A stretch of 13,948 nucleotides of DNA from an uncultured Eubacteriales bacterium (lineage in GTDB: Bacteria > Bacillota > Clostridia > Oscillospirales > Oscillospiraceae). The notes beneath the pieces are model-generated. The model was not told the DNA's origin and did no database searches. It saw nothing but the letters and a program-made list of their open reading frames with translations. The stretch's first letter is position 1. The number at the start of each line of letters is the position of its first letter. Below, in pieces: positions 1 through 7,539 of the stretch. Location: NCBI GenBank assembly GCA_900547315.1, contig URGI01000052.1, positions 1 to 13,948 of the forward strand, in the 5' to 3' direction. The position numbers and the translations under genes were made by a program.

Positions 1-15
1 ATGCTCGGCGGATGA

Positions 16-85
16 AGCTTGTCAAAAAGGCCTCACAGGACCTTTTTGACAAGCTGAGCACCCCCGATGCACAGCATCGGGGGTG
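16..85. repeat. Two adjacent strong hairpins downstream of the polysaccharide operon
   Basis: The first hairpin has arms at 16-30 and 41-55 (15 bp, AGCTTGTCAAAAAGG and its complement) with a small extra CCT/AGG stem inside the loop. The second has arms at 59-70 and 74-85 (perfect 12 bp, CACCCCCGATGC and its complement) with a 3-nt loop. They lie 62 nt past the stop of the minus-strand glycosyltransferase gene. Neither has a good U-tract on the minus strand; on the plus strand the second is followed by a moderately T-rich stretch. They may end transcription from either side, stabilise mRNA 3' ends, or be copies of an intergenic palindromic repeat. The stems are certain, the role is not. Confidence 0.6.
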
Positions 86-146
86 TTGCTTATCTCATCT
101 TGGCTTTTGTTTTCAGTATGAACTGCGAGACGGACTCAAGCCCGTG

Positions 147-1031
147 CTAGTTCAGAAACATTATTATGCGGCGTTTCGTCGACTCACTGCGGAAGCTCTC
201 GCTTTGCGTAAGCTTCGGCAGTTTTTTCTGCGCATATTCTCGCATCGTTTTTATAAGCTCGGTTCTGTCCTCGCTCTTCTCGCCCGCGGCCACGCGGTTT
301 ATCCCCGTAAGCAGGATGTGCGACAGGACAAGATACTCTATCTTGCCCTCCTTCCCGAACTGCTGTGCGGTCTTCTCCAGATCGTCGATAACGGTTATGA
401 TGTCGAGATTTTTCTTTGATGCGACGCTGTTCATTATGGAGCCTGCGCGGCAGTGGCAGCGGTAGAACGGCTCATGTATAACAGCTATGCGGTCTGTTTT
501 AAACAGAAGCTTCGTCACAAACGAGAGATCCTCATACCAAAGCCCGACCGGAAACTGCGCATCGCCGATCAGACTGCGGCGGAAGAGCTTATTGCAGGCT
601 GAGCATGTTACCATCAGCGGATCGGTAAAGTTCGTCACGTCATGGTAAACTACCGTTCCATCATCATAATAGTCCTCCATGTCGCAATAGGCGATGTCTG
701 CGTTTTCACGCTCGATGGCCTCAAGCATTTTTTCGTACATGGTCTCGTCGACCCAGTCGTCGGAGTCCACAAAGCCGATAAATTCGCCCTTCGCAACATT
801 CATTCCAAGGTTGCGCGCACTGGACAGGCCGCCGTTTTCCTTAATCATCGGGACTATCAGCCCCGGATAGCGGGCAGCATAGTCGTCAATAATGCGCTGG
901 GAATTGTCCGGGGAACCGTCATTGACGACGATTATCTCATAATCCTCCACCGTCTGTCCCACCAGTGAGTCGAGACATTGGGCGAGATATTTTTCAACAT
1001 TGTATACCGGAACTATTATACTGAGCTTCAT
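147..1031 (-). CDS. Family 2 glycosyltransferase (GT-A fold)
   Basis: The protein has 294 residues. It is probably a cytoplasmic or membrane-associated transferase adding a sugar from a nucleotide donor to a lipid-linked glycan. The N-terminus MKLSIIVPVYN is the classic GT2 start. The nucleotide-binding VNDGSPDNS lies at 36-44, the metal-binding DSDD at 89-92, and a WYEDLSF acceptor/catalytic motif at 165-171, followed by the YR-x-GSIM type signature near 190-200. There is no obvious membrane segment. The ATG overlaps the TGA of the preceding wzy-like gene in an ATGA junction and is preceded by GGAGGAAGG, so the two are translationally coupled. It is the last gene of the four-gene operon. Donor and acceptor sugars cannot be read from sequence. 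Confidence 0.93.
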   Translation of the reverse strand: MKLSIIVPVYNVEKYLAQCLDSLVGQTVEDYEIIVVNDGSPDNSQRIIDDYAARYPGLIVPMIKENGGLSSARNLGMNVAKGEFIGFVDSDDWVDETMYEKMLEAIERENADIAYCDMEDYYDDGTVVYHDVTNFTDPLMVTCSACNKLFRRSLIGDAQFPVGLWYEDLSFVTKLLFKTDRIAVIHEPFYRCHCRAGSIMNSVASKKNLDIITVIDDLEKTAQQFGKEGKIEYLVLSHILLTGINRVAAGEKSEDRTELIKTMREYAQKKLPKLTQSESFRSESTKRRIIMFLN

Positions 1032-2509
1032 TTTCCTTCCTCCAGCGACGCTTTCCGTTTTTCCCGGAAATCAGTTACGTTTATATAATACAGCATCGCC
1101 GCCGTCAGCGCAAGATATATCGACACGTTGGGTCGCCGGAGTACCGCGCCGGAAAACTGTGCGAGTCCAAGTTCAACGGCAAGCATAACCGTCAGACCCA
1201 TATTCCGAACGCTGACGGTTCCGCGTAAGTCGAGCATCGCATGACGGAGGATCATAATAAAAATATACAGCAGGAATCCCACGTAGGCGGCAAAACCGAC
1301 ATAGCCGTAATAGTACAATATTGCGTGCCAGTCGTTTTCAAGGTCATAGGTGCCCACCTCTGTGCTCATCTCCGATACCTGAAAACCGAACATCTTTGTG
1401 AGCGTATCACTCTCATCCCACACAAGTCTCGCACAGGTGCACTTTATGATGCGGGTATCCATGAGCGTTTTGACATCGTTCGTCGCGCCGTAGGCCTCGA
1501 TCACGTTATCGATGCCGAAGCGGTCGATCACGTCCTCAGGGATGAACTGCTTGTATATCCACTCAAGATACGCGTGCGCCACCTTGTCGCGGATGCGCTC
1601 CGGTACGCTCATATCGTCGATATTCATATACGGAAAGCTCGTCCGGATGTTCTCCATATGGCCGGTATAGGCGGCTTCGATGCGCCTGTCCTCCTCAGCG
1701 CGGGGCGTGATATCATAGGAAAAGATGCTCGCCGCGCAGAGCAGCGCCAGCGCCGCCGCAACAATCGCGTCGCGCTTTAGCTCTCCCCTGTCGCCCGCGA
1801 TGAAGCGTATGACGAGCATTATTATGCCGCACACGCAGATTATGATAAAGGTCAGATAACATGCCTTGGTGCCGTTTGCGAGCAGCACCGCGAACGCGGC
1901 CAGCAGCACGCCCAGCGTTATGCCGAGCTTCTTGCCCTCCAGCACATAGAAGGCGGAGAACATGGCCAGCACGGCGAAAATGATGCTCATAGCGCAGCGG
2001 TTGCTGTCTATGACCCAGCCGGACAGGCCGGTATTTTCAGCATAAGTCGAGTTTGCCGTGCCGGTGAGCACCGAGATGAGCAGTATCGCGAGCTCGATAG
2101 CCGCAGCCGCGAGCATTCCGCGCTCGGCCTGCCGCAGTTTGCTGTCATTATCCATGCAGAAGATTAAGCAGATAGCCATCACCGGCATCTGCGCGACGCG
2201 CACCATATACGCCACGTCTGTTGCAAGCATATAGTTACCGACCCGCAGGCCGTTTATCACATGCATCGCGCATATGACGCCGACGGCGGCAAGCGCGAGG
2301 AACAGCCGCAGCCGCTGCTTGCCCTTGAGCTTTATCAGCAGCACTATCGGGAGAACCAGCATTATTATGAGCCGTATTACTCCTGCCACGGTGCCGCGCT
2401 CGTTCTGCGTCCAAAACGCGAGAGTGTCGAGCAGGGGCTGAAGCGCTATAAGAAGCGTCAGCCAGTTGTCATAGAAAAACTTCTTTGCCGAAGATACGTT
2501 TGTCTGCAT
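1028..2509 (-). CDS. Wzy / O-antigen-ligase-like polysaccharide polymerase (multipass membrane protein)
   Basis: The protein has 493 residues and roughly ten or more hydrophobic segments. It most likely joins lipid-linked repeat units at the outer face of the cytoplasmic membrane. A large hydrophilic loop spans about residues 266-393, between hydrophobic blocks, as in O-antigen ligase/polymerase families (PF04932/PF13425 type). The segment YDLENDW (388-394) followed by YYYGYVGF is typical of the end of that loop, and GWVIDSNR (164-171) and NGTKACYL (212-219) resemble conserved membrane-edge motifs. These proteins diverge strongly, so the assignment rests on topology plus position between two glycosyltransferases and a flippase. 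A GGAGG lies about 14 nt before the ATG, inside the end of the preceding gene, whose stop is only 3 nt upstream. A ligase role (attachment to a carrier) is the main alternative. Confidence 0.8.
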   Translation of the reverse strand: MQTNVSSAKKFFYDNWLTLLIALQPLLDTLAFWTQNERGTVAGVIRLIIMLVLPIVLLIKLKGKQRLRLFLALAAVGVICAMHVINGLRVGNYMLATDVAYMVRVAQMPVMAICLIFCMDNDSKLRQAERGMLAAAAIELAILLISVLTGTANSTYAENTGLSGWVIDSNRCAMSIIFAVLAMFSAFYVLEGKKLGITLGVLLAAFAVLLANGTKACYLTFIIICVCGIIMLVIRFIAGDRGELKRDAIVAAALALLCAASIFSYDITPRAEEDRRIEAAYTGHMENIRTSFPYMNIDDMSVPERIRDKVAHAYLEWIYKQFIPEDVIDRFGIDNVIEAYGATNDVKTLMDTRIIKCTCARLVWDESDTLTKMFGFQVSEMSTEVGTYDLENDWHAILYYYGYVGFAAYVGFLLYIFIMILRHAMLDLRGTVSVRNMGLTVMLAVELGLAQFSGAVLRRPNVSIYLALTAAMLYYINVTDFREKRKASLEEGK

Positions 2510-2512
2510 GTT

Positions 2513-3652
2513 TTATTCTTTATCCTCCAGAAGGTCAAACCACTGCCGGGATATGTTTTCCTTGGAAAAGTCCCGCGCGCGGCGCACCGCAGCGTGGCTG
2601 AGTTCCGCCATGAGTTCGGGGTCGTTTATAAGGCCGAGCAGACGCGCGGCATACCCGTCCGCATCTCCGTCGGGCACGAGATAGCCGTTCACGCTGTCTG
2701 TTATTATCAGCGCGGGGCCGACGCGCACATCATATGCCACCGGCGCAAGGCCGCAGCTCATCCCCTCAACAAGGGTCAGCATAAATCCTTCGCTTTTCGA
2801 GGTGCTTGCGTATATCGACGCCGAGAGCATCTCGCGCTCCACGCCCTCCGGGGAGAGCTTTCCCGTCAGCGTAACGCAGTCGGAAAGTCCCTGCTCGCGT
2901 ATCAGCGCTTCCAGCGCAGGGCGCTCATCGCCCTCGCCGATTATCCGCAGGTTCCAATCCGGCGCCTTTTCATGTACGGCGGCAAATATTCTGATAAGCC
3001 TGTCCATACCCTTTACTTCGACAAGCCGCCCGACGGCGACCACGGTCTTTTCACGGTGCTCAGGCAGCTTTTCAGGGTAATGCTCAAGGAAATTGGGTAT
3101 TGCGACGACCTTGGTGTGCCTATTATCACGCATGACCTCGCGTACCTCATCGGCAAGGCCGGGCGTGAGCAGGATGAAGGCGTCAAGCCCGCCGTAGTCG
3201 CGGCGGAAGCTGTCAAGCAGCTTTTTGTCAAAACAGTGATCCTGATGGAGCTGGCCAAGCTTATATACGCCCGGACGGCCATATTTTGACAGCAGGACAT
3301 TATGCTCCGGTCTTGTGGTTATTATCACGCCGTCGTCTATCGCGGATATTGCGTCTATGACGGCCTTCTTTTTATCGTGCAGAATGCGCGCCGCCTTCAC
3401 GCTCTCGCGCGCGAGGCCGAAAACGTCCTTCCTGCGGGCACAGTCGCGCCACTCGTCACGGTTCGGTATCTCGTCGAGAAGATAGCGGACGCGGACGCGT
3501 TCGTCTATCGGGAAGGCTGGGGCGTCCGGCATGTCATACACGGAGATTATCTCCACGTCGTATTTTTCTGCAAACAGGTTTGCCATCTGGCAGACGGCTT
3601 TTTCTATACCGCCATAGGCAAGGTGCAGCGTAATTATACGCACAGTTTTCAT
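2513..3652 (-). CDS. Family 4 glycosyltransferase (GT-B fold)
   Basis: The protein has 379 residues and two Rossmann-like halves. The N-terminal YGGIEKAV (13-20) is the glycine-rich acceptor-side loop typical of GT4. In the C-terminal half are VGRLVEVKG (207-215), the IIGEGDERP strand-loop (237-245), and the EX7E donor-binding motif EGFMLTLVE with E288 and E296. It is likely a cytoplasmic retaining transferase that builds the lipid-linked repeat unit. A GGGAG lies 7 nt before the ATG, and the gap to the flippase stop is 17 nt. Together with the family 2 enzyme it is one of only two glycosyltransferases in the operon, so either the repeat unit is short or more enzymes lie elsewhere. Confidence 0.92.
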   Translation of the reverse strand: MKTVRIITLHLAYGGIEKAVCQMANLFAEKYDVEIISVYDMPDAPAFPIDERVRVRYLLDEIPNRDEWRDCARRKDVFGLARESVKAARILHDKKKAVIDAISAIDDGVIITTRPEHNVLLSKYGRPGVYKLGQLHQDHCFDKKLLDSFRRDYGGLDAFILLTPGLADEVREVMRDNRHTKVVAIPNFLEHYPEKLPEHREKTVVAVGRLVEVKGMDRLIRIFAAVHEKAPDWNLRIIGEGDERPALEALIREQGLSDCVTLTGKLSPEGVEREMLSASIYASTSKSEGFMLTLVEGMSCGLAPVAYDVRVGPALIITDSVNGYLVPDGDADGYAARLLGLINDPELMAELSHAAVRRARDFSKENISRQWFDLLEDKE

Positions 3653-3669
3653 ATATTATCTCCCTGATT

Positions 3670-5136
3670 TTATTCTTTCTGCTCATTCCTGCCGCGGAAT
3701 ATGGTCGCGTTCAGCAGCTCATACGCCAGCTTGTCCTTAGTAAGTATCATATATGCGGCATACAGCGCAACGCATGCGATGATTATCGCCGCGATGTTCA
3801 CCCAGTAGTTCAACCCCGCCGTGCGGATGAGCAGCGACAGCGGGATAAACAGCGCCGAAGCCAGCAGGTAGCCGCATATGCGCTTGGAAAACAGCCTGCA
3901 ATTGACGCCGATCTTCTTCACGGCGTAGAAGTAGCAGGTCACGACGAACAGTATGACCGCGAGCGTCGTGGTGGCAAGCGAGGTAATGACGGTGAAGCAG
4001 CCCACCGCAACGAGGATGAAATTCATCACAAGGTTCATCACGCCGAATACCGCGAGCAGCACAACCTGCTGCTTCTCGCGCGAATTGACGTACATCACAA
4101 GATTATTCAGCACCGACTGGAACGACAGCGCGATGCGCGATATCGCCGCGACTATGAGCACCGGCCACACGTAGGTATACACGTCCTGCGTGTACAGCTG
4201 CATCACTTCCTGCGCCAGCACAATGAAGCCGAAGTTTATAGGAATGACGAGCGCGAGGTATTTCTCCGTCGTGTCGTTCAGAACCCGCTCGTATTCGTCC
4301 CGCTTCCCTTCGCCGAGCAGCGCCGAGACACGCGGGATGGCGACGTTTATGAGCGCCAGCGGCACTGCGGACACCATGCCGACGATGTTCGTCGGGATAA
4401 AATACTCCGTGACCGCGATATCGCTCACCAGCGGCGAAAGCATTATCTTATCCAGCTGGAAGTAGAAAACGTCCACATTCACTATAACGAGCGACACCAC
4501 CAGCGGGAACAGGTGCTTTCTTATCGTCAGGCCGCCGAAATCGAAGTGCACGTCGCGTCTGATCTTGATATAGCTGAGGATATTATTGACAAAGTTGGTC
4601 ATGGAAATAACCACGGCGTACGGCACAACGTCGCTCGGCTTGCGCACGAACACGAAGATGGATATCAGATAGCCAAGCCGCACAAGTATGGTCTTGACCA
4701 TTATGAACCGGTAGTTCTCCTTGGCCTCGTTCGCAAATTCCACATAAAATATGTTCGCAAAGAGCTGGATAAGCATGACGAGATAGACATATACCTCTAT
4801 CTGGGAGTTTGACCGCCAGAAGGTATATGCCACATACACCAGCATCGCCGCGCCGTTGGAGACGATGCCGATGAGGAAAAGGCTCGTGAAGAGCTTGTTC
4901 GTTGCAACCGGGTCGTTCCTGACGCGGCTTATCTCGCGCACGCCGTAGTTATATATGCCGAAGGAGGCCAGCGCGAGGAAGACGCTGTATTCGGTATAGA
5001 CGCGGTTATATATGCCGTAAAGCTCCTCGTTCAGCAGGCCGGTCACGTAGGGGCCGACAAGCAAAGGGACTACAAGGTTAAAGATATTCAGCAGAGCTTT
5101 GTATATGCCGTTACGGGCAAGTGATTTTTCCTGCAT
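3670..5136 (-). CDS. Wzx-like oligosaccharide flippase (MOP superfamily)
   Basis: The protein has 488 residues and about 12-14 hydrophobic segments spread over its length, the usual size of Wzx/PST exporters. It would move undecaprenyl-linked repeat units across the membrane for the polymerase encoded downstream. The N-terminus with GPYVTGLLNEELYGIYNR and ASFGIYNYGVREISRVRND closely fits the polysaccharide biosynthesis protein family (PF01943 type). It is the first gene of the minus-strand operon and has its own promoter candidate at 5188-5216. The ribosome binding site before the ATG is weak (GAAAGG). The neighbours (polymerase and two transferases) support the Wzx role over a MATE drug exporter. 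Confidence 0.92.
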   Translation of the reverse strand: MQEKSLARNGIYKALLNIFNLVVPLLVGPYVTGLLNEELYGIYNRVYTEYSVFLALASFGIYNYGVREISRVRNDPVATNKLFTSLFLIGIVSNGAAMLVYVAYTFWRSNSQIEVYVYLVMLIQLFANIFYVEFANEAKENYRFIMVKTILVRLGYLISIFVFVRKPSDVVPYAVVISMTNFVNNILSYIKIRRDVHFDFGGLTIRKHLFPLVVSLVIVNVDVFYFQLDKIMLSPLVSDIAVTEYFIPTNIVGMVSAVPLALINVAIPRVSALLGEGKRDEYERVLNDTTEKYLALVIPINFGFIVLAQEVMQLYTQDVYTYVWPVLIVAAISRIALSFQSVLNNLVMYVNSREKQQVVLLAVFGVMNLVMNFILVAVGCFTVITSLATTTLAVILFVVTCYFYAVKKIGVNCRLFSKRICGYLLASALFIPLSLLIRTAGLNYWVNIAAIIIACVALYAAYMILTKDKLAYELLNATIFRGRNEQKE

Positions 5137-5187
5137 GGCTTGCCTTTCTCAGATGGATGTTATATAATCATTCACAGTCGTTTTGAT

Positions 5188-5216
5188 ATTTTACTATTTT
5201 CTCAACTAAAAGTAAA
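5188..5216 (-). promoter_or_regulatory. Candidate sigma-70-type promoter of the polysaccharide operon
   Basis: On the minus strand, TTTACT (5211-5216) and TAAAAT (5188-5193) are separated by exactly 17 nt, giving a 5' leader of about 45 nt before the flippase ATG. The whole 5137-5258 divergent region is AT-rich compared with its surroundings. A plus-strand promoter for the sulfotransferase must also lie here; AATAAT at 5220-5225 is a possible -10, but no convincing -35 was found. Confidence 0.45.
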
Positions 5217-5258
5217 GCTAATAATTCTTAAATATACATTCAGTTTTATGGAGGCAGC

Positions 5259-6305
5259 ATGAACAAAATACTTGTACCAACCGGATATATGGGCTCAGGC
5301 TCTTCCGCAGTGACGGATATTCTCGCCGAGATAGACGGATGCAGCGCCCGCGACGGCGACTTTGAGTTTGTTTTTCTGCACTGCCCGAACGGCGTTTTCG
5401 ACCTTGAGGACAAGCTCCTGCACGGCAACAACGCCATACGCAGCGACGAAGCGCTGCACAGCTTTCTCGGCACGATGAAGCAGCTGTGCACGAAAAAATA
5501 CTGGTGGGTCGGGCACTATAACGAGCATGTCGGCCCCGGTTTTTACGATCTGTGCCTCCGCTTTGTCGACGAACTGACCTTCTCCCGGCCGAACTATTAC
5601 TGGTACTGGCAGGAGAACACCAACGCACGCATGTTTGTTGAGCTGTGCATCCGCAAGATCGTCTGGCTGCTGACGATGAAAAAGGTGCTGCTTCGCAAGC
5701 CACGCACGTATTACGACACCATGCTTTCGATCCCCACCGAGGAGGAATTCTATTCCGCCGCCTCACGCTTTATTTCCGGGGTAATGGACGAGATCGGCCT
5801 GCAGGAGCACAACATCGTGCTCGATCAGCTCCTTCTGCCGCACAATCTTTTCCGCGTGGATAATTACTTCGGGGACGAGCTGCGCGTATTCGAGGTCAGC
5901 CGCGACCCGCGCGATGTGTTCATCCAGAACAAATACGTCTGGCGGTCGCGCAATAACGCCGTCGTGTTCCCGACGGATGCGGAGGAATTTGCGCAGTTTT
6001 ACCGCCGCCTGCGCGGCAGCGAGCGCCCGTCCGGCAGCGCCAAGGTGCTGAAGCTGCAATTCGAGGATCTGATATATAATTACGACGCCTCGATGGAGCG
6101 GATATACGCCTTCCTCGGCGTGACCAAGGCTCAGCACAGCGCCCCAAGAACGCATTTTGACCCCGCGAAGTCCATCCAGAACACTCAGCTTTTCCGCGCG
6201 AACGAGCAGTACGCCCGCGAGGCGGAGATCATCGCAGAGCTTCTTCCGGAGTATATATACGATTTCCCCTACGAAAGGGTTCCCGATCCCGAGAAATCAT
6301 TTTAA
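5259..6305 (+). CDS. PAPS-dependent sulfotransferase-like protein
   Basis: The protein has 348 residues and no signal peptide or membrane segment, so it is expected in the cytoplasm. The P-loop-like PTGYMGSGSSAVTDIL (7-22) matches the 5'-phosphosulfate-binding loop of sulfotransferases. VSRDPRDVFI (213-222) matches the 3'-phosphate-binding RDPRDV motif of the Sulfotransfer_1/3 families, and FEDLIYNYDASMERIYAFLGV (268-288) matches the conserved C-terminal helix. The start is supported by GGAGG 6 nt upstream. It is divergent from the wzx-wzy operon, so the likely substrate is a sugar of that glycan, transferred from PAPS. The central region (about 40-200) is less typical, and substrate is unknown. 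A non-sulfotransferase P-loop role is possible but less likely. Confidence 0.82.
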   Translation: MNKILVPTGYMGSGSSAVTDILAEIDGCSARDGDFEFVFLHCPNGVFDLEDKLLHGNNAIRSDEALHSFLGTMKQLCTKKYWWVGHYNEHVGPGFYDLCLRFVDELTFSRPNYYWYWQENTNARMFVELCIRKIVWLLTMKKVLLRKPRTYYDTMLSIPTEEEFYSAASRFISGVMDEIGLQEHNIVLDQLLLPHNLFRVDNYFGDELRVFEVSRDPRDVFIQNKYVWRSRNNAVVFPTDAEEFAQFYRRLRGSERPSGSAKVLKLQFEDLIYNYDASMERIYAFLGVTKAQHSAPRTHFDPAKSIQNTQLFRANEQYAREAEIIAELLPEYIYDFPYERVPDPEKSF

Positions 6306-6314
6306 GAAACATTA

Positions 6315-6349
6315 AAAACAGCCTCTCCCAAGTAGGGAGAGGCTGTTTT
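6315..6349. terminator. Bidirectional Rho-independent terminator
   Basis: A perfect stem with arms at 6315-6329 and 6335-6349 (core ACAGCCTCTCCC and complement) and a 5-nt loop has T-runs on both strands. It sits between the convergent sulfotransferase and rplS genes, 9 nt after the first stop and 25 nt after the second, and can serve both. Confidence 0.92.
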
Positions 6350-6374
6350 ATACGTTTTGCGGTGCAAACAGCGA

Positions 6375-6716
6375 TTACAGGCGCTCTTTGACCTTTGCCT
6401 TCTTGCCCACGCGGTCACGCAGGTAGTACAGCTTCGCTCTGCGAACCTTGCCCTTGCGGACGGTAGTGACAGAGTCGATGGAGGGAGAGTGAACCGGGAA
6501 GACCTTCTCGCAGCCTACACCGTAGGAGATGCGGCGGACGGTGATGGTCTCGTTGATGCCGCCATGCTTCTTGGCAATGATGGTGCCTTCGAAAGCCTGA
6601 GTACGCTCACGGTTGCCTTCCTTGACGCGAACCATGATGCGCACGGTATCGCCGACGTTCATTTCGGGCAGTTCTTTCTTCATGTACTGCTCGCTGAGAA
6701 TTTTGACCAGATCCAT
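6375..6716 (-). CDS. rplS: 50S ribosomal protein L19
   Basis: The protein has 113 residues, the normal length for bacterial L19, and is full length. The sequence reads through the known L19 pattern: VGDTVRIMVRVKEGNRERTQAFEGTII in the first half, GVGCEKVFPVHSPSIDS in the middle, and a basic end with RRAKLYYLRDRVGKKAKVKE. L19 lies at the 30S-50S interface in the large subunit. AAGGAAGG lies 8 nt before the ATG. The gene is alone here, without trmD, rimM or rpsP, which often precede it. It has its own promoter (6823-6851), a structured leader, and a terminator (6315-6349). Confidence 0.98.
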   Translation of the reverse strand: MDLVKILSEQYMKKELPEMNVGDTVRIMVRVKEGNRERTQAFEGTIIAKKHGGINETITVRRISYGVGCEKVFPVHSPSIDSVTTVRKGKVRRAKLYYLRDRVGKKAKVKERL

Positions 6717-6815
6717 AATCTAATCCTTCCTTACATATAGACGTTCTTACCGGCGGGCTTAAAGCCTCGGCAGCGGACCGCCTTTCTATGCCCGCAGACA
6801 CTCTGTCTGCGCAAG
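6717..6815 (-). promoter_or_regulatory. Structured 5' leader of rplS, possible ribosomal-protein leader
   Basis: The transcript leader of about 100 nt contains a perfect 8-bp hairpin (CGCAGACA at 6793-6800 with TGTCTGCG at 6804-6811). It is followed by a second element in which GGCGG and CCGCC can enclose an inner GGCTTTAAGCC stem. An L19 leader RNA that autoregulates rplS is known in Firmicutes, and position and size fit that idea. I could not compare it with the known consensus, so the match is an inference. Confidence 0.4.
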
Positions 6816-6822
6816 CTGTGAT

Positions 6823-6851
6823 ATTATAGCACAGCGTATCGGCAAAATCAA
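6823..6851 (-). promoter_or_regulatory. Sigma-70-type promoter of rplS
   Basis: On the minus strand, TTGATT (6846-6851) and a perfect TATAAT (6823-6828) are separated by 17 nt. Transcription would begin near 6815, about 100 nt before the rplS ATG. It lies just after the stop of the DUF2344 gene, with no terminator between, so read-through from that operon is also possible. Confidence 0.85.
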
Positions 6852-6879
6852 GTACTTTTATCCCCGATTTTCCCTGCGC

Positions 6880-7539
6880 TTACCTATATATATTCATGTC
6901 CGCGTCGTAGGTCTCGACCCTTGTGAACTTCGCAAAGTCCGGCGCGATATCGGGCGCGAGCTGCCGCAGCGCTTCGGCCAGCAGCTCCGGATTCAGCGTC
7001 GGCTCCTGCGCGGATATCGTCGCCTCCACGATGACGCCGCCGTCCTCGACCGTGAAGCCTATGGTCTTTATCGCGGGGCGGATGTCGCTCTCGCCCATGC
7101 CGCGCTTTGTTTTCTTCGTTATCACTATCGCGTCGCGGGCGAAGAACTCTTCGAGCGCCGCGGCCATGGCGGCCTTGTCCCGCTCGTCGTATTCAAATAT
7201 GCCCTTCACATCCAGCCACTTCAGCTCCGACACCTTACGCTGCGGCTCATACGCCTCGATAATGCGGATGCCCTCCGGCATCACGGCGTTCATGCGCTCT
7301 GGCAGCGTCTCAAGCTCGGTATCCGAGGTCAGGCGGAAATCCATTATCTCGCACAGACTGCCTGTCCCGACCGAGAGCGGCAGGGCTATGGATATCTGCG
7401 GGTGCGGATTGAATCCCTCGGAATACTTCAGCTCCAGCCCTGCGCGGGCGAACACGCGCTGCATCGTGCGCATCATGTCGAGATGCGAGATGTATATCGC
7501 GCGGCCGGTCTTTTCAAATCTCAATCTCATTTTATCCAT
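6880..7539 (-). CDS. DUF2344 / TIGR03936 radical-SAM-linked protein
   Basis: The protein has 219 residues. The start MRLRFEKTGRAIYISHLDMMRTMQRVFARAG and the segment SEGFNPHPQISIALPLSVGTGS are hallmark stretches of the TIGR03936 (DUF2344) family. This family almost always neighbours, or is fused to, a TIGR03960 radical SAM protein, and has unknown biochemical function. Here it overlaps that partner by 8 nt, and the ATG is preceded by GGGGG, so the two are co-translated and probably act together. In many Clostridia the pair is followed by ribonuclease G and rplU; here rplS comes next instead. Confidence 0.92.
   Translation of the reverse strand: MDKMRLRFEKTGRAIYISHLDMMRTMQRVFARAGLELKYSEGFNPHPQISIALPLSVGTGSLCEIMDFRLTSDTELETLPERMNAVMPEGIRIIEAYEPQRKVSELKWLDVKGIFEYDERDKAAMAAALEEFFARDAIVITKKTKRGMGESDIRPAIKTIGFTVEDGGVIVEATISAQEPTLNPELLAEALRQLAPDIAPDFAKFTRVETYDADMNIYR

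Noticed and set aside
12..419. Open plus-strand frame of 135 codons starting at the hairpins
   Set aside because: It crosses two hairpins and the antisense of the family 2 glycosyltransferase; no ribosome binding site and no family pattern.
2261..3289. Open plus-strand frame of 342 codons
   Set aside because: It lies opposite the GT4 and Wzy-like genes, has low-complexity, family-free sequence, and no ribosome binding site; it is a shadow frame of GC-rich genes.
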